From: Frankia sp. AgB1.9
Lineage (GTDB): Bacteria > Actinomycetota > Actinomycetes > Frankiales > Frankiaceae
NCBI RefSeq assembly: GCF_016786355.1
Contig: NZ_JADWYX010000049.1
Coordinates: forward strand, 1 to 64,000
Length of the DNA stretch: 64,000 bases
Direction of reading: 5' to 3'
In this document: positions 25,766-34,418 of the stretch, piece by piece
Numbering within the stretch: the first letter of the stretch is position 1
Layout of the letters: each line of letters begins with the position of its first letter
Notes under the pieces: generated by a model
The model's database searches: none
Told to the model about the DNA's origin: nothing
The model's input: only the letters and a program-made list of their open reading frames with translations
Program-made: the position numbers and the translations under genes

Positions 25766-28700
25766 GTGACATCGTCGCCAGCCGTGCAGCCGGCCGGTCC
25801 GCCGGCCGTCGGCTCCGGCCAGTCGGTCGCGTCCGGTGACGCGGTTGAAGGTGACGCGGTTGAAGCGGTGGACTCCCCGAACCGGCCGGCCTCCGGTGGC
25901 CGCAAGCCGGCCGAGGGCGCCGGGCGGCCGAACCGGAAGCGTCGGCCAGGGCGTTCCGGCGGCGAGGCCGGAGCGGGCCGCGGGCCTGCGGCGCGGCGGG
26001 AACGGGACGGTGGGCGGCCCATCGAACTGGGCGCCGCCGAACGCGCGGAGCTCGCTGGCCTGTCGGCTCGGCTGCCGGCGCTGATGCTGCGCGACGGGCA
26101 CCGGCTGGCGCGCCGGTTGGACGCGATCCGCCACGATGCGGATGCCGAGGCGCGGGCGCGGGCGATCCACGCGGTCACCGACGACGTCGAAACCGCCGAG
26201 ATCAGGATCGTGCTACGCCGGGACGCGGTGCCGGCGCTGAAGTACCCGGCCGAGCTGCCCGTCAGCCAGCGCAAGGACGAGATCCTCGCGGCTATCCGGG
26301 ACAACCAGGTCGTCATCGTCGCCGGCGAGACCGGATCGGGAAAGACGACGCAGATCCCGAAGATCTGCCTGGAGCTCGGCCGTGGCATCACCGGCCTGAT
26401 CGGGCACACTCAACCCCGGCGGCTGGCCGCCCGGACGGTTGCCGACCGCATCGCCGAGGAGACCGGCGCCGGGAGCCTGGGCGGGATCATCGGCTACCAG
26501 GTGCGGTTCACCGACCAGGTCGGCGACGACACCCTGGTCAAGCTGATGACGGACGGCATCCTGCTCGCCGAGCTCGGTACCGACCGGCTGCTGCGGCAGT
26601 ACGACACTCTGATCATCGACGAGGCGCACGAGCGCAGCCTCAACATCGACTTCATTCTCGGCTACCTGCGCCGGATCCTGCCGCGCCGGCCGGACCTGAA
26701 GGTCGTCATCACGTCGGCGACGATCGAGACCGAGCGATTCTCCAAGCATTTCGGCGACGCACCGATCATCGAGGTGTCCGGGCGTACGTACCCGGTCGAG
26801 GTCCGTTACCGGCCGGTGGTTGACCCCGACGACCCGCAGGCGGACCCGGACCGGGATGTCGTCACCGCGATCTGTGACGCCGTGGACGAGCTGTCGGCCG
26901 AGGGGCTGGGCGACGTCCTGGTGTTCCTGTCCGGTGAGCGGGAGATCCGGGACACCGCGGACGCCCTCGCGCGCCGGCCCAGCAAAGAGCTCCTGCCGCG
27001 CGAGATCCTCCCGTTGTACGCGCGGCTGTCCGCGGCCGAGCAGCATCGGGTCTTCCAGCCGCATCCGGGCCGCCGCATCGTGCTCGCGACGAACGTCGCC
27101 GAGACCTCGCTGACTGTTCCCGGCATCAAGTACGTGGTCGACGCGGGCACCGCTCGGGTCTCCCGGTACAGCCACCGCCTCAAGGTTCAGCGATTGCCGA
27201 TCGAGCCGGTGTCGCAGGCCTCGGCGAACCAGCGGGCCGGCCGATGCGGACGGACGTCCGACGGCATCTGCGTCCGGCTCTATGCCGAGGACGACTTCGA
27301 CGCCAGGCCCGAGTACACCGACCCGGAGATCCTGCGCACGAACCTCGCGTCGGTGATCCTCTCGATGGCGTCGCTCGGGCTCGGCGAGGTGGCCGACTAC
27401 CCGTTCCTCGACCCGCCCGACTCCCGCCAGGTCACCGACGGCCTGGCGCTGTTGCACGAGCTCGGCGCCTTCGAGGAGGTCCGCGCCCGTCGGACCCCGG
27501 CCGAGACCGCACCCGCCAGCCTGGCTGTACCCGCCGGCTCGGAGGCATCCTCCGGCGCGGCCGCACCTGCCAGCCCGGCTGCACCCGCAGGCTCGGCTGG
27601 GTCGGCGGACGCTGGGGCGAGGGCCGGCGAGGACCGGACACCGCGCCTGACGCCGCTCGGGCGGCGGCTCGCCCGGCTGCCGATCGACCCGCGGCTCGCC
27701 CGGATGATCCTGGCCGCCGACGAGCAGGGCGCGCTGGCCGAGATTCTGATCATTACGGCGGCGCTTGCGGTCGGCGACGTCCGGGAACGCCCCGCGGACG
27801 CCCAGCAGGCCGCGACCGAGAAACACGCGCGGTTCACCGAGCCGACCTCGGACTTCCACGGCTACCTGAACCTGTGGAACTACCTGCGGGAAAAGGCCGC
27901 CGAGCTGAGCTCGAACCAGTTCCGCCGGCTGTGCCGCGCCGAGTACCTGCATTACCTGCGCGTCCGGGAGTGGCAGGACGTCCACAGCCAGCTGCGCCAG
28001 GCGGCCCGGTCTCTCGGCCTGTCCACCAACGCGGTCCCCGCGAGTCCGCAGCAGGTGCACGCCGCGCTGCTCACCGGGCTGCTCTCGCACATCGGCCTGT
28101 TCGACCCGGAGAAGCGTGACTACGCGGGGGCCCGCGGCGCCCGGTTCGCGGTGTTCCCCGGCTCCGCGTTGTTCAAGAAGCCGCCGCGCTGGGTCGTCGC
28201 CGCCGAGCTGGTCGAGACCTCCCGGCTGTGGGGTCGCGTCGCGGCGAAGATCGAGCCTGAGTGGGTCGAGCCGCTGGCCGGGCACCTGATCCGCCGGTCG
28301 TACAGCGAGCCGCACTGGTCGCGCCGGTCCGCGGCCGTGCTCGCCACCGAGAAGGTGACGCTGTACGGCGTACCGATCGTCGCGGCCCGGTCGGTGAACT
28401 ACAGCGGGATCGACCCGCCGCTGTGCCGGGAGCTGTTCATCCGTCATGCCCTCGTAGAGGGCGACTGGGAGACGAAGCACGCGTTCTTCGGCGAGAACAA
28501 CCGGCTGCTTTCCGACGCGGCGGATCTGGAGCACCGCGCCCGCCGCCGCGACATCGTCGTCGACGATCAGACGATCTTCGATTTCTATGACGCGCGGATT
28601 CCGGCGGACGTCGTCTCCGGGCGGCATTTCGACGCCTGGTGGAAGAAGACTCGTCCGCACACGCCCGGCCTGCTCACGTTTGACCCGGCGATGTTGGTCT

Positions 28701-30358
28701 CGGAGACCGCCAAGGGAGTGCGGGCCGACGATTTTCCGGACTCCTGGCCGGCCGGCCGCGACAGCGAGCACCGTGTCTCGCTGACCTACCAGTTCGAGCC
28801 CGGCTCGGCGGCCGACGGCGTGACGGCGCACATTCCGCTCGCCATCCTCAACCAGGTCGAGCCGGACGGCTTCTCCTGGCAGGTACCCGGACTGCGCGAG
28901 GACCTCGTCACCGAGCTGATCCGGTCGCTGCCGAAGGCCCTGCGGCGCAGCTACGTGCCCGCGCCGAACTACGCCCGCGCGGTGCTGGGGCGGGTCGGCC
29001 CCGCGGACGGCCCGCTGCTGGCCGTCCTCGAGCGCGAGCTCAACCGGATCGGCGGTGGCACCACCGTGTCCCGCGCAGACCTGGACCTCGACCGGCTGCC
29101 GCCGCACCTGCGCATCACCTTCCGGGTCTACGACGGAACCGGCGGCGGACGGACCAGCGGCGGACAGACGGGCGATGAGGCCGGACAGACTGGCCGGGAC
29201 GGCCGCGGCGAAGACCGTCGCCAGAAGTCGACCGAGTCGGCGCGGCGCACACTTGCCGAGGGCAAGGACCTCGACGAGCTGAAGCGCACGCTGGCGCCCA
29301 AGCTGACCGCGGCGGTGTCGGCGGCCGGCGGCAACCTGGAACGCACCGGCCTGACCGGCTGGGGCGACCTCGGCACCATCCCGCACACCGTCGAGCGCAG
29401 ATCGGGCCGTCACCAGGTCCGAGGCTTCCCGGCGCTGGTGGCCGAGCCCGGCGGCGCCGCGCTGCGCGTGCTGGCGACCGAGGCGGACGCGGCCCGCGCC
29501 CACCCGCTCGGCACCCGCGCGCTGCTGCTCGCCTCCGTCGCGTCGCCGATCCGGTACATCAACACCCAGCTGTCCAACGCGACCAAGCTGGCGCTGCGTC
29601 ATCACCCGCACGAGAGCGTCGGCGCGCTGCTGGACGACGCCATCGCGGCGGCGGCCGATGCGCTGATCACCGAGTCAGGCGGCCCGGTCTGGGACGAGTC
29701 CAGCTTCGAGCGCCTTCGCGACGAGGTGCGCGCCGAGCTGCCCGAGCGCTCCCTCGCCGTCGTCCGCGCCGCCGAACGGGTGTTGACGCTTGCGCACGAC
29801 GTCGAGACCCGGATCGACGCCTTGACGGGTCGTCCGACTGCCGCCCGGGCGGCGGGGCGTCCGATGCAGGTGACCGACCTGCGCTCGCTGGGCTCCGCGT
29901 TCGCCGCCACTCAGGGCGGCAAGACCCAGAGCGCGAAGAGCCAGAATGGCAAGGCCCAGGGTGCCGCCAACCTGAGCCCCGCGCTCACGGCGAGCATCGA
30001 GGACCTGCGCCGCCAGCTCGCCGAGCTGGTCTACCCCGGCTTTCTCGCCGGCGCCGGTGCCGACCGCCTCGACGATCTGGCCCGCTACCTGACGGGCGCG
30101 CTGCGCCGGCTCGACCGGCTCCCGGCCGATGCCACCGCCGAACAGCCGAAGCTCGCCAAGGTCACCCGTGTTCGGACCGCGTACGACGAGCTGTCGGCCG
30201 ATCTTCTCCCGCCCGGGACCGCGCCCGGTCCTGACCTGATGCGGATCCGCTGGATGATCGAGGAACTGCGGATCAGCCTCTTCGCGCAGACCCTCCGCAC
30301 CCCGTACCCGGTCTCGGAGGAGCGCCTCTACCGGTCCATGGACGAGCTCGCCCCCTGA
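25766..30358 (+). CDS. hrpA: ATP-dependent RNA helicase HrpA (DEAH box)
   Basis: Encodes 1530 aa from GTG 25766 (GGAGAG 10 nt upstream). After about 100 low-complexity residues the helicase core begins: Walker A GETGSGKTTQ near residue 187, Walker B DEAHERS near 285, motif III SATIE, and motif VI QRAGRCGR. The HA2 and OB regions and the long HrpA-specific C-terminal domain (DUF3418) follow. HrpA acts on RNA and has been linked to fimbrial mRNA processing and rescue of stalled ribosomes in other bacteria. A Pro/Ala/Gly-rich insert encoded at about 27495-27640 interrupts the HA2-proximal region; a second charged insert lies at about 29145-29240. Length is greater than the 1300 aa of E. coli HrpA. 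Confidence 0.93.
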   Translation: MTSSPAVQPAGPPAVGSGQSVASGDAVEGDAVEAVDSPNRPASGGRKPAEGAGRPNRKRRPGRSGGEAGAGRGPAARRERDGGRPIELGAAERAELAGLSARLPALMLRDGHRLARRLDAIRHDADAEARARAIHAVTDDVETAEIRIVLRRDAVPALKYPAELPVSQRKDEILAAIRDNQVVIVAGETGSGKTTQIPKICLELGRGITGLIGHTQPRRLAARTVADRIAEETGAGSLGGIIGYQVRFTDQVGDDTLVKLMTDGILLAELGTDRLLRQYDTLIIDEAHERSLNIDFILGYLRRILPRRPDLKVVITSATIETERFSKHFGDAPIIEVSGRTYPVEVRYRPVVDPDDPQADPDRDVVTAICDAVDELSAEGLGDVLVFLSGEREIRDTADALARRPSKELLPREILPLYARLSAAEQHRVFQPHPGRRIVLATNVAETSLTVPGIKYVVDAGTARVSRYSHRLKVQRLPIEPVSQASANQRAGRCGRTSDGICVRLYAEDDFDARPEYTDPEILRTNLASVILSMASLGLGEVADYPFLDPPDSRQVTDGLALLHELGAFEEVRARRTPAETAPASLAVPAGSEASSGAAAPASPAAPAGSAGSADAGARAGEDRTPRLTPLGRRLARLPIDPRLARMILAADEQGALAEILIITAALAVGDVRERPADAQQAATEKHARFTEPTSDFHGYLNLWNYLREKAAELSSNQFRRLCRAEYLHYLRVREWQDVHSQLRQAARSLGLSTNAVPASPQQVHAALLTGLLSHIGLFDPEKRDYAGARGARFAVFPGSALFKKPPRWVVAAELVETSRLWGRVAAKIEPEWVEPLAGHLIRRSYSEPHWSRRSAAVLATEKVTLYGVPIVAARSVNYSGIDPPLCRELFIRHALVEGDWETKHAFFGENNRLLSDAADLEHRARRRDIVVDDQTIFDFYDARIPADVVSGRHFDAWWKKTRPHTPGLLTFDPAMLVSETAKGVRADDFPDSWPAGRDSEHRVSLTYQFEPGSAADGVTAHIPLAILNQVEPDGFSWQVPGLREDLVTELIRSLPKALRRSYVPAPNYARAVLGRVGPADGPLLAVLERELNRIGGGTTVSRADLDLDRLPPHLRITFRVYDGTGGGRTSGGQTGDEAGQTGRDGRGEDRRQKSTESARRTLAEGKDLDELKRTLAPKLTAAVSAAGGNLERTGLTGWGDLGTIPHTVERRSGRHQVRGFPALVAEPGGAALRVLATEADAARAHPLGTRALLLASVASPIRYINTQLSNATKLALRHHPHESVGALLDDAIAAAADALITESGGPVWDESSFERLRDEVRAELPERSLAVVRAAERVLTLAHDVETRIDALTGRPTAARAAGRPMQVTDLRSLGSAFAATQGGKTQSAKSQNGKAQGAANLSPALTASIEDLRRQLAELVYPGFLAGAGADRLDDLARYLTGALRRLDRLPADATAEQPKLAKVTRVRTAYDELSADLLPPGTAPGPDLMRIRWMIEELRISLFAQTLRTPYPVSEERLYRSMDELAP

Positions 30359-30459
30359 TCAACCAGATCATGGCGCCGACCAGATCATGGCGCGGAACTC
30401 GTGCCGCCGGCTCTGGTGGTCGGTAGCGTGCCCGATCGGGGTCTACCCGGGAGGTACTG

Positions 30460-31281
30460 GTGCCGACGGCAACCGTGAACGGGATCGAGATCTACTTCGA
30501 GCGACACGGCGAGGGGCCGCGCCTGCTGTTCGTCAACGGGTCAGGGGCGACCCTGGCGCGGTTGGGGCCGTTGCTGGACATCCTGGCGGCCCAGTTCGAC
30601 CTGCTGGCCCATGACCAGCGGGGCCTCGGGAAGACGGAGATTCCGTCGGGTCAGTACTCGATGGCCGACTACGCGGCCGACATCGCCGGACTGCTCGACC
30701 ATGTCGGCTGGGACAGCTGTCGGGTCATGGGTGTCAGCTTCGGCGGGATGGTCGCGCAGGAGTACGCGGTGACCTGGCCGAAGCGGGTCGAGCGGCTCGC
30801 GCTGCTGTGCACGTCGCCCGGCGGGGTGGGCCGTTCGTCGTATCCGCTGCACGAGCTGGAGCGCCTCGACCCGGCGGACCGCGCCGCCCGGGCTACCCAG
30901 CTGCTCGACAGCCGGTTCACGCCCGAATGGCTAGCCGAGCATCCTGGCGACCGGATGATGGTCGAGGGCTTCGCCGGCGGCGGGATGACGGCCGGACTGA
31001 CCGAGGAACAGCGTCGGGGCGCGGCCGCGCAGCTCGACGCCCGCCGCTTTCACGACGTCTTCGACCGGCTCGACCGGATCACGTGCCCCACCCTGGTCGC
31101 GGCCGGCCGTTACGACGGCATCGCGCCCGTCTCCAACAGCGAGGCGATCGTCGCCGCCATCCCGGGCGCCGAGCTGCGCGTCTACGACGGCGGCCACGCC
31201 TTCTTCGCGCAGGACCCGGCGGCCCTCCCGGAGGTGCTCGCGTTCCTGAGCGGCACCCAAGCCGCCAGCGCAGCAGGATGA
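30460..31281 (+). CDS. Alpha/beta hydrolase
   Basis: Encodes 273 aa with the alpha/beta hydrolase fold. The oxyanion-hole region is FVNGSGAT, the nucleophile elbow GVSFGG places Ser93, the acid is likely the Asp in GRYDGIAP and the His lies in YDGGHAFFAQDP. The start is GTG 30460, with GGGAGGT 5 nt upstream. The family covers esterases, lactonases and haloperoxidase-like enzymes, and the substrate cannot be set. It is followed after 31 nt by a dispersed palindrome and a strong terminator hairpin. The short spacer to hrpA repeats CAGATCATGGCGC twice. Confidence 0.88.
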   Translation: MPTATVNGIEIYFERHGEGPRLLFVNGSGATLARLGPLLDILAAQFDLLAHDQRGLGKTEIPSGQYSMADYAADIAGLLDHVGWDSCRVMGVSFGGMVAQEYAVTWPKRVERLALLCTSPGGVGRSSYPLHELERLDPADRAARATQLLDSRFTPEWLAEHPGDRMMVEGFAGGGMTAGLTEEQRRGAAAQLDARRFHDVFDRLDRITCPTLVAAGRYDGIAPVSNSEAIVAAIPGAELRVYDGGHAFFAQDPAALPEVLAFLSGTQAASAAG

Positions 31282-31312
31282 TCGCCGCTTCAGCGAGCCG
31301 CTCCACCCGTCA

Positions 31313-31387
31313 TGATCGCGGTTTTGGCCCTGGTGTGGTTGTAAAAACGTCCTGATCGCAACCATTCGAGGGCTGAAACAGCGATCA
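31313..31387. repeat. Dispersed 75-nt palindrome, copy E
   Basis: Runs from TGATCGCGGTTTTGGCCCT to GAGGGCTGAAACAGCGATCA. Symmetry extends to CATGATCG and CGATCATG at the ends. It lies 31 nt 3' of the hydrolase gene and 3' of the converging dehydrogenase gene. Confidence 0.87.
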
Positions 31388-31392
31388 TGACG

Positions 31393-31424
31393 GGCTGGCC
31401 CGGCCCGGCCGGGCCGGGCCAGCC
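31393..31424. terminator. Bidirectional terminator hairpin
   Basis: A perfect 14-bp GC stem (GGCTGGCCCGGCCC and complement) with loop GGCC between converging genes, placed 5 nt after palindrome copy E. Confidence 0.78.
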
Positions 31425-31449
31425 GGCCGACCCGGGGAGGTCTCGGCGA

Positions 31450-33072
31450 TCAGCGCACGTGCAGCCGCTTCAGGACGCCCAGGGTGTGCGTGAGCACCGT
31501 GGCATAGCGTTCCTGGCTCAGGAAGCTCGGCGGGTCGAAACCGAGCAGACGCTGGGTGGCGACGGTCTGCGGCTCGGTGAGCTTGAGCAGGCCGTCCGCG
31601 CCGTGCCGGCGGCCGAGCCCGGACGACTTCATCCCGCCCATCGGCGCGCCCTGCGAGCCGTAGGTCGCCGCGTAGCCCTCGTTGACGTTGACGGAGCCCG
31701 CCTCGATCCGGGCCGCGGCCGCGCGGGCCCGGCCGAGGTCGCGGCTCCAGACGCTGGCGTTCAGGCCGTACTCGGTGTCGTTGGCCGCGGCGACGGCCGC
31801 GTCGTCACCATCGACCGGGTAGACCGCGACGACGGGCCCGAACGTCTCGTCGCGGTAGAGGGCCATGTCCGGGGTCACGTCGGTGAGCACGGTGGGCTCG
31901 TGGAACAGCGGGCCGAGGTCCGGCCGGGCCTTCCCGCCGACGAGGACGGTCGCGCCCTTGCCGACGGCGTCGTCCAGGTGCGCGCGGACGGCGTCGAGCT
32001 GGCGCTGGTAGGTCAGCGAGCCGACGTCCGCGGTGTAGTCGAGCGCGGCGCCGAGCCGCAGGCCCTCGATCTCGGTGACGAAGACCCTGACGAACGCGTC
32101 GTGGACCGACCGGTCGACGTAGATCCGTTCGATCGAGATGCACAGCTGACCGGCGTTGCTGAAGCAGGCCCGAATCGCGCCCTTCGCAGCCTTCGTCACG
32201 TCCGCGTCGGCGAGCACGACCATCGGGTTCTTCCCGCCGAGCTCCAACGAGCAGCCGATCAGCCGGGCCCCGGCCCGCGCGGCGATCGCCCGGCCGGCGG
32301 CGGTGGAGCCCGTGAAGGCGACGAAGTCCGCGCAGTCGATGAGCGGGTCGCCGACGACGTCGCGGCTGCCCACCACGATCTGCCAGACGCTCGGCGGCAG
32401 GCCGGCCTCGATCGCGAGCGAGCGCAGCCACAGCGCCGAGAGCGCCGTCTGCGTGTCCGGCTTCTGGACGACCGCGTTGCCGGCCACCAGGGCGGGCAGC
32501 ACGTCGTCGGACAGCGCGAGCGGGTAGTTCCACGGCGTGATCACGCAGACGACGCCCTTGGGACGCCTTGCCTCGATGGCGCGGGTAAGTACCGGGAACG
32601 CGCCGGCTCGACGCTTCGGCGCGAGCAGCCGCGGCGCGCGCCGGCCGAAGTACAGGGCACAGACCGCGGTCTCGAGCACCTCCTCGAACGCGTGCGCACG
32701 GGCCTTGCCGGTCTCCCACTGCAGGATGTCGAGCGCCTCGTCCTGCCGGCTCAGCACCAGGTCGTGCAGCCGGATCAGCACGGCGGCCCGCTCCCGGACC
32801 GGAGTCGCGGCCCAGGCCGGCTGCGCGGTCCGCGCCGCGGCATAGGCCGCCGCCACGTCGCCGGTGCTCGCCTGGGGCAGCGAGACCAGGGGCTCGCCGG
32901 TGAACGGGGCCGGCACGTCGACCGCCTCGCCGGTCGCGGTGACGCCGTCGACCAGCTGCTTGAGCAGTACCGGGTCCAGCCGGCGTGCCGGGCCGGTGAC
33001 CCGTCCCGCGGCGGCGAACGTCCCCGTGTCGCCCTGCGCCGAGGTGGTGCTCGCTGGCGTCGTGGCGGTCAT
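31450..33072 (-). CDS. Succinate-semialdehyde dehydrogenase-like aldehyde dehydrogenase
   Basis: Encodes 540 aa of the NAD(P)-dependent aldehyde dehydrogenase family. The cofactor motif ITPWNYPLAL is near residue 180, the general base Glu277 is in LELGGKNP and the nucleophile Cys311 is in FSNAGQLCIS. ATG 33072 has GGAGGAG 2-8 nt upstream. The family includes actinobacterial GabD2-type enzymes that oxidise succinate semialdehyde to succinate. The length of about 540 and the CISIERIYV segment fit that branch, but the substrate is a family-level prediction. No GABA aminotransferase is nearby. Confidence 0.85.
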   Translation of the reverse strand: MTATTPASTTSAQGDTGTFAAAGRVTGPARRLDPVLLKQLVDGVTATGEAVDVPAPFTGEPLVSLPQASTGDVAAAYAAARTAQPAWAATPVRERAAVLIRLHDLVLSRQDEALDILQWETGKARAHAFEEVLETAVCALYFGRRAPRLLAPKRRAGAFPVLTRAIEARRPKGVVCVITPWNYPLALSDDVLPALVAGNAVVQKPDTQTALSALWLRSLAIEAGLPPSVWQIVVGSRDVVGDPLIDCADFVAFTGSTAAGRAIAARAGARLIGCSLELGGKNPMVVLADADVTKAAKGAIRACFSNAGQLCISIERIYVDRSVHDAFVRVFVTEIEGLRLGAALDYTADVGSLTYQRQLDAVRAHLDDAVGKGATVLVGGKARPDLGPLFHEPTVLTDVTPDMALYRDETFGPVVAVYPVDGDDAAVAAANDTEYGLNASVWSRDLGRARAAAARIEAGSVNVNEGYAATYGSQGAPMGGMKSSGLGRRHGADGLLKLTEPQTVATQRLLGFDPPSFLSQERYATVLTHTLGVLKRLHVR

Positions 33073-33265
33073 TGCTCCTCCAGACAAGCCGGCCCGGGTG
33101 GGGCGACGGGTGCGCCTCCAGGCAGAAGCGACGGGCGCGCCGGCCGCGTCGAGCGGCTCTACCGGACGGTAACCACATCTCGCGACCAACGCCACGCCCG
33201 CCGGCGCGCCCTGCCGTTCATACCGCTTCCGCGACCCCCGGCCCGACCGTCAGCTCGTCCTTCCC

Positions 33266-33988
33266 CTACCCGTCCGGGGTGCCGCGGCGCCCCGGATCCT
33301 CAGTCCCGGCGTCCAGACTCGGATGGCTCGCGAGCCGGCGCACGATCGCGGCCGAGGCGATCGCGTGACCAGCGGCGTTCGCGTGTATCCGGTCACTGGC
33401 GAAGATCTCCGGATCCGACGCCCGAGGATGGTGGTGGGTGTCGACATGCAGCCCGCCGACCTGGGCCGCGACGGCCGCGGTGATCCGGTCGAGCTCGTCG
33501 AACCGGTCGGTCATCGTCGCTGCGAAACGCGGCGACGCGGCCCCGGAACGGGCCAGGTCGAACATGCCGATGGTCACCACCAGGACCCCGTGGTCCGCGA
33601 GCGGCCCGGCGATCTCCAGCAGTCCCTGCCAGGCCCGGTCGGGTGTGTAGTCGGGTTGCAGCGCGTCGTTGCCGCCGGCGACCACCAGCGCGAGGTCGGG
33701 CCGGAAGCTCAGCGCCGCCGGCAGCTGGCCGTCGCGCACGTCCCGCAGGCTGGCCCAGGCGGCGCCCAGGTTGCGGTACCGGAAGCCGGGCCGCTCCAGC
33801 GCGGCGGCCACGCGGTCGGCGAAGCACTGGTCCCGGTAACCGGGCCGCGGCTCGCGCACACCCGCGGCGACGCTGTCGCCCAGCACCGCCAGCCGCCGCC
33901 ACGGCGCGCCGCGCAGCAGCCACGCCTCGGCCGCTGGGGCGAGGCAATCGGGGTCCGCGCGTTCCAGAGTGTCGTCGAGGACGGTCAT
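33266..33988 (-). CDS. SGNH/GDSL-type hydrolase
   Basis: Encodes 240 aa. Block I AVLGDSVAAG gives the nucleophile Ser39, block III is VVAGGNDAL, and block V has SDRIHANAAGH with catalytic Asp and His. These are lipases or esterases; this one has no signal peptide and is predicted cytoplasmic. Its start overlaps the stop of the upstream MFS transporter by four bases (ATGA), so they form an operon. The transporter itself is truncated at the homopolymer tract, so the operon's beginning is missing. Confidence 0.88.
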   Translation of the reverse strand: MTVLDDTLERADPDCLAPAAEAWLLRGAPWRRLAVLGDSVAAGVREPRPGYRDQCFADRVAAALERPGFRYRNLGAAWASLRDVRDGQLPAALSFRPDLALVVAGGNDALQPDYTPDRAWQGLLEIAGPLADHGVLVVTIGMFDLARSGAASPRFAATMTDRFDELDRITAAVAAQVGGLHVDTHHHPRASDPEIFASDRIHANAAGHAIASAAIVRRLASHPSLDAGTEDPGRRGTPDG

Positions 33989-34320
33989 ACAGCGGCCCCA
34001 GGGGTGGCCGGGGCGGCGGCGGTCTCATCGACGGCCGCGCGCGGCGCGGGTGGGACCTGGCCGGGGCTGGCCGGACCGGGCCGGGGGCGGCGCAGCCGCA
34101 GGCCCACGACGGCGACGGCGGCACACAGCGCGGCCATCAACCAGTAGACGTCACGGAACGGGGCGAGCCCGCCCGCCGGCCGGTCCAGCAGCAGCGCCGT
34201 CGCCGCGACGCCGAGCGAGCCGCCGACCTGGCGGGCGGCGACGTTCAGGCCGACCGCCGCGGCGAACCGGCGAGGCTCGACGGCCAGCGCGGCCGCGCTG
34301 GACACCCCGACGCTGGCCGC
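33985..34320 (-). pseudogene. C-terminal stump of a DHA2-type MFS transporter
   Basis: Only about 110 residues remain. The segment VSSAAALAVEPRRFAAAVG followed by NVAARQVGGSLGVAATALL is typical of the region around the last helices of 14-TM drug/H+ antiporters (EmrB/QacA type). A final hydrophobic helix (YWLMAALCAAVAVVGLRL) and a Pro-rich tail follow. The preceding 350 or so residues expected of the family are absent, because the frame runs into the G/C tract at 34330-34418. It is coupled to the GDSL gene downstream. I suspect an assembly gap rather than a biological deletion. Confidence 0.75.
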
Positions 34321-34329
34321 GCCGCTCCC

Positions 34330-34418
34330 GGCGCCGCGGCCGCCCCCGGCCGGCGGCCGGGGGGGCGCGGGGGGGGCCCCCCCCCGCCGCCCCCCCGCCC
34401 CCCCCCCCCCCGGGCCCG
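34330..34418. other. G/C homopolymer tract joining two truncated genes
   Basis: The segment consists almost only of runs of G and C, including C runs of 10 and 14. Nothing else in the window looks like it. It joins the stump of an MFS transporter gene to a divergent monooxygenase gene that lacks its start codon, and removes the intergenic promoter region expected between them. The likely explanation is a collapsed or low-quality GC-rich stretch in the assembly. Confidence 0.75.

Noticed and set aside
26213-29611. 1132-codon open frame antisense to hrpA
   Set aside because: High-GC antisense mirror frame. The plus strand has all helicase motifs, and the minus translation is rich in Arg/Gly/Asp with no family resemblance.
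33969-34418. Extended N-terminus of the FAD monooxygenase
   Set aside because: The frame is open upstream only because of the G/C tract and antisense transporter sequence. The protein there is Arg/Pro-rich without similarity.
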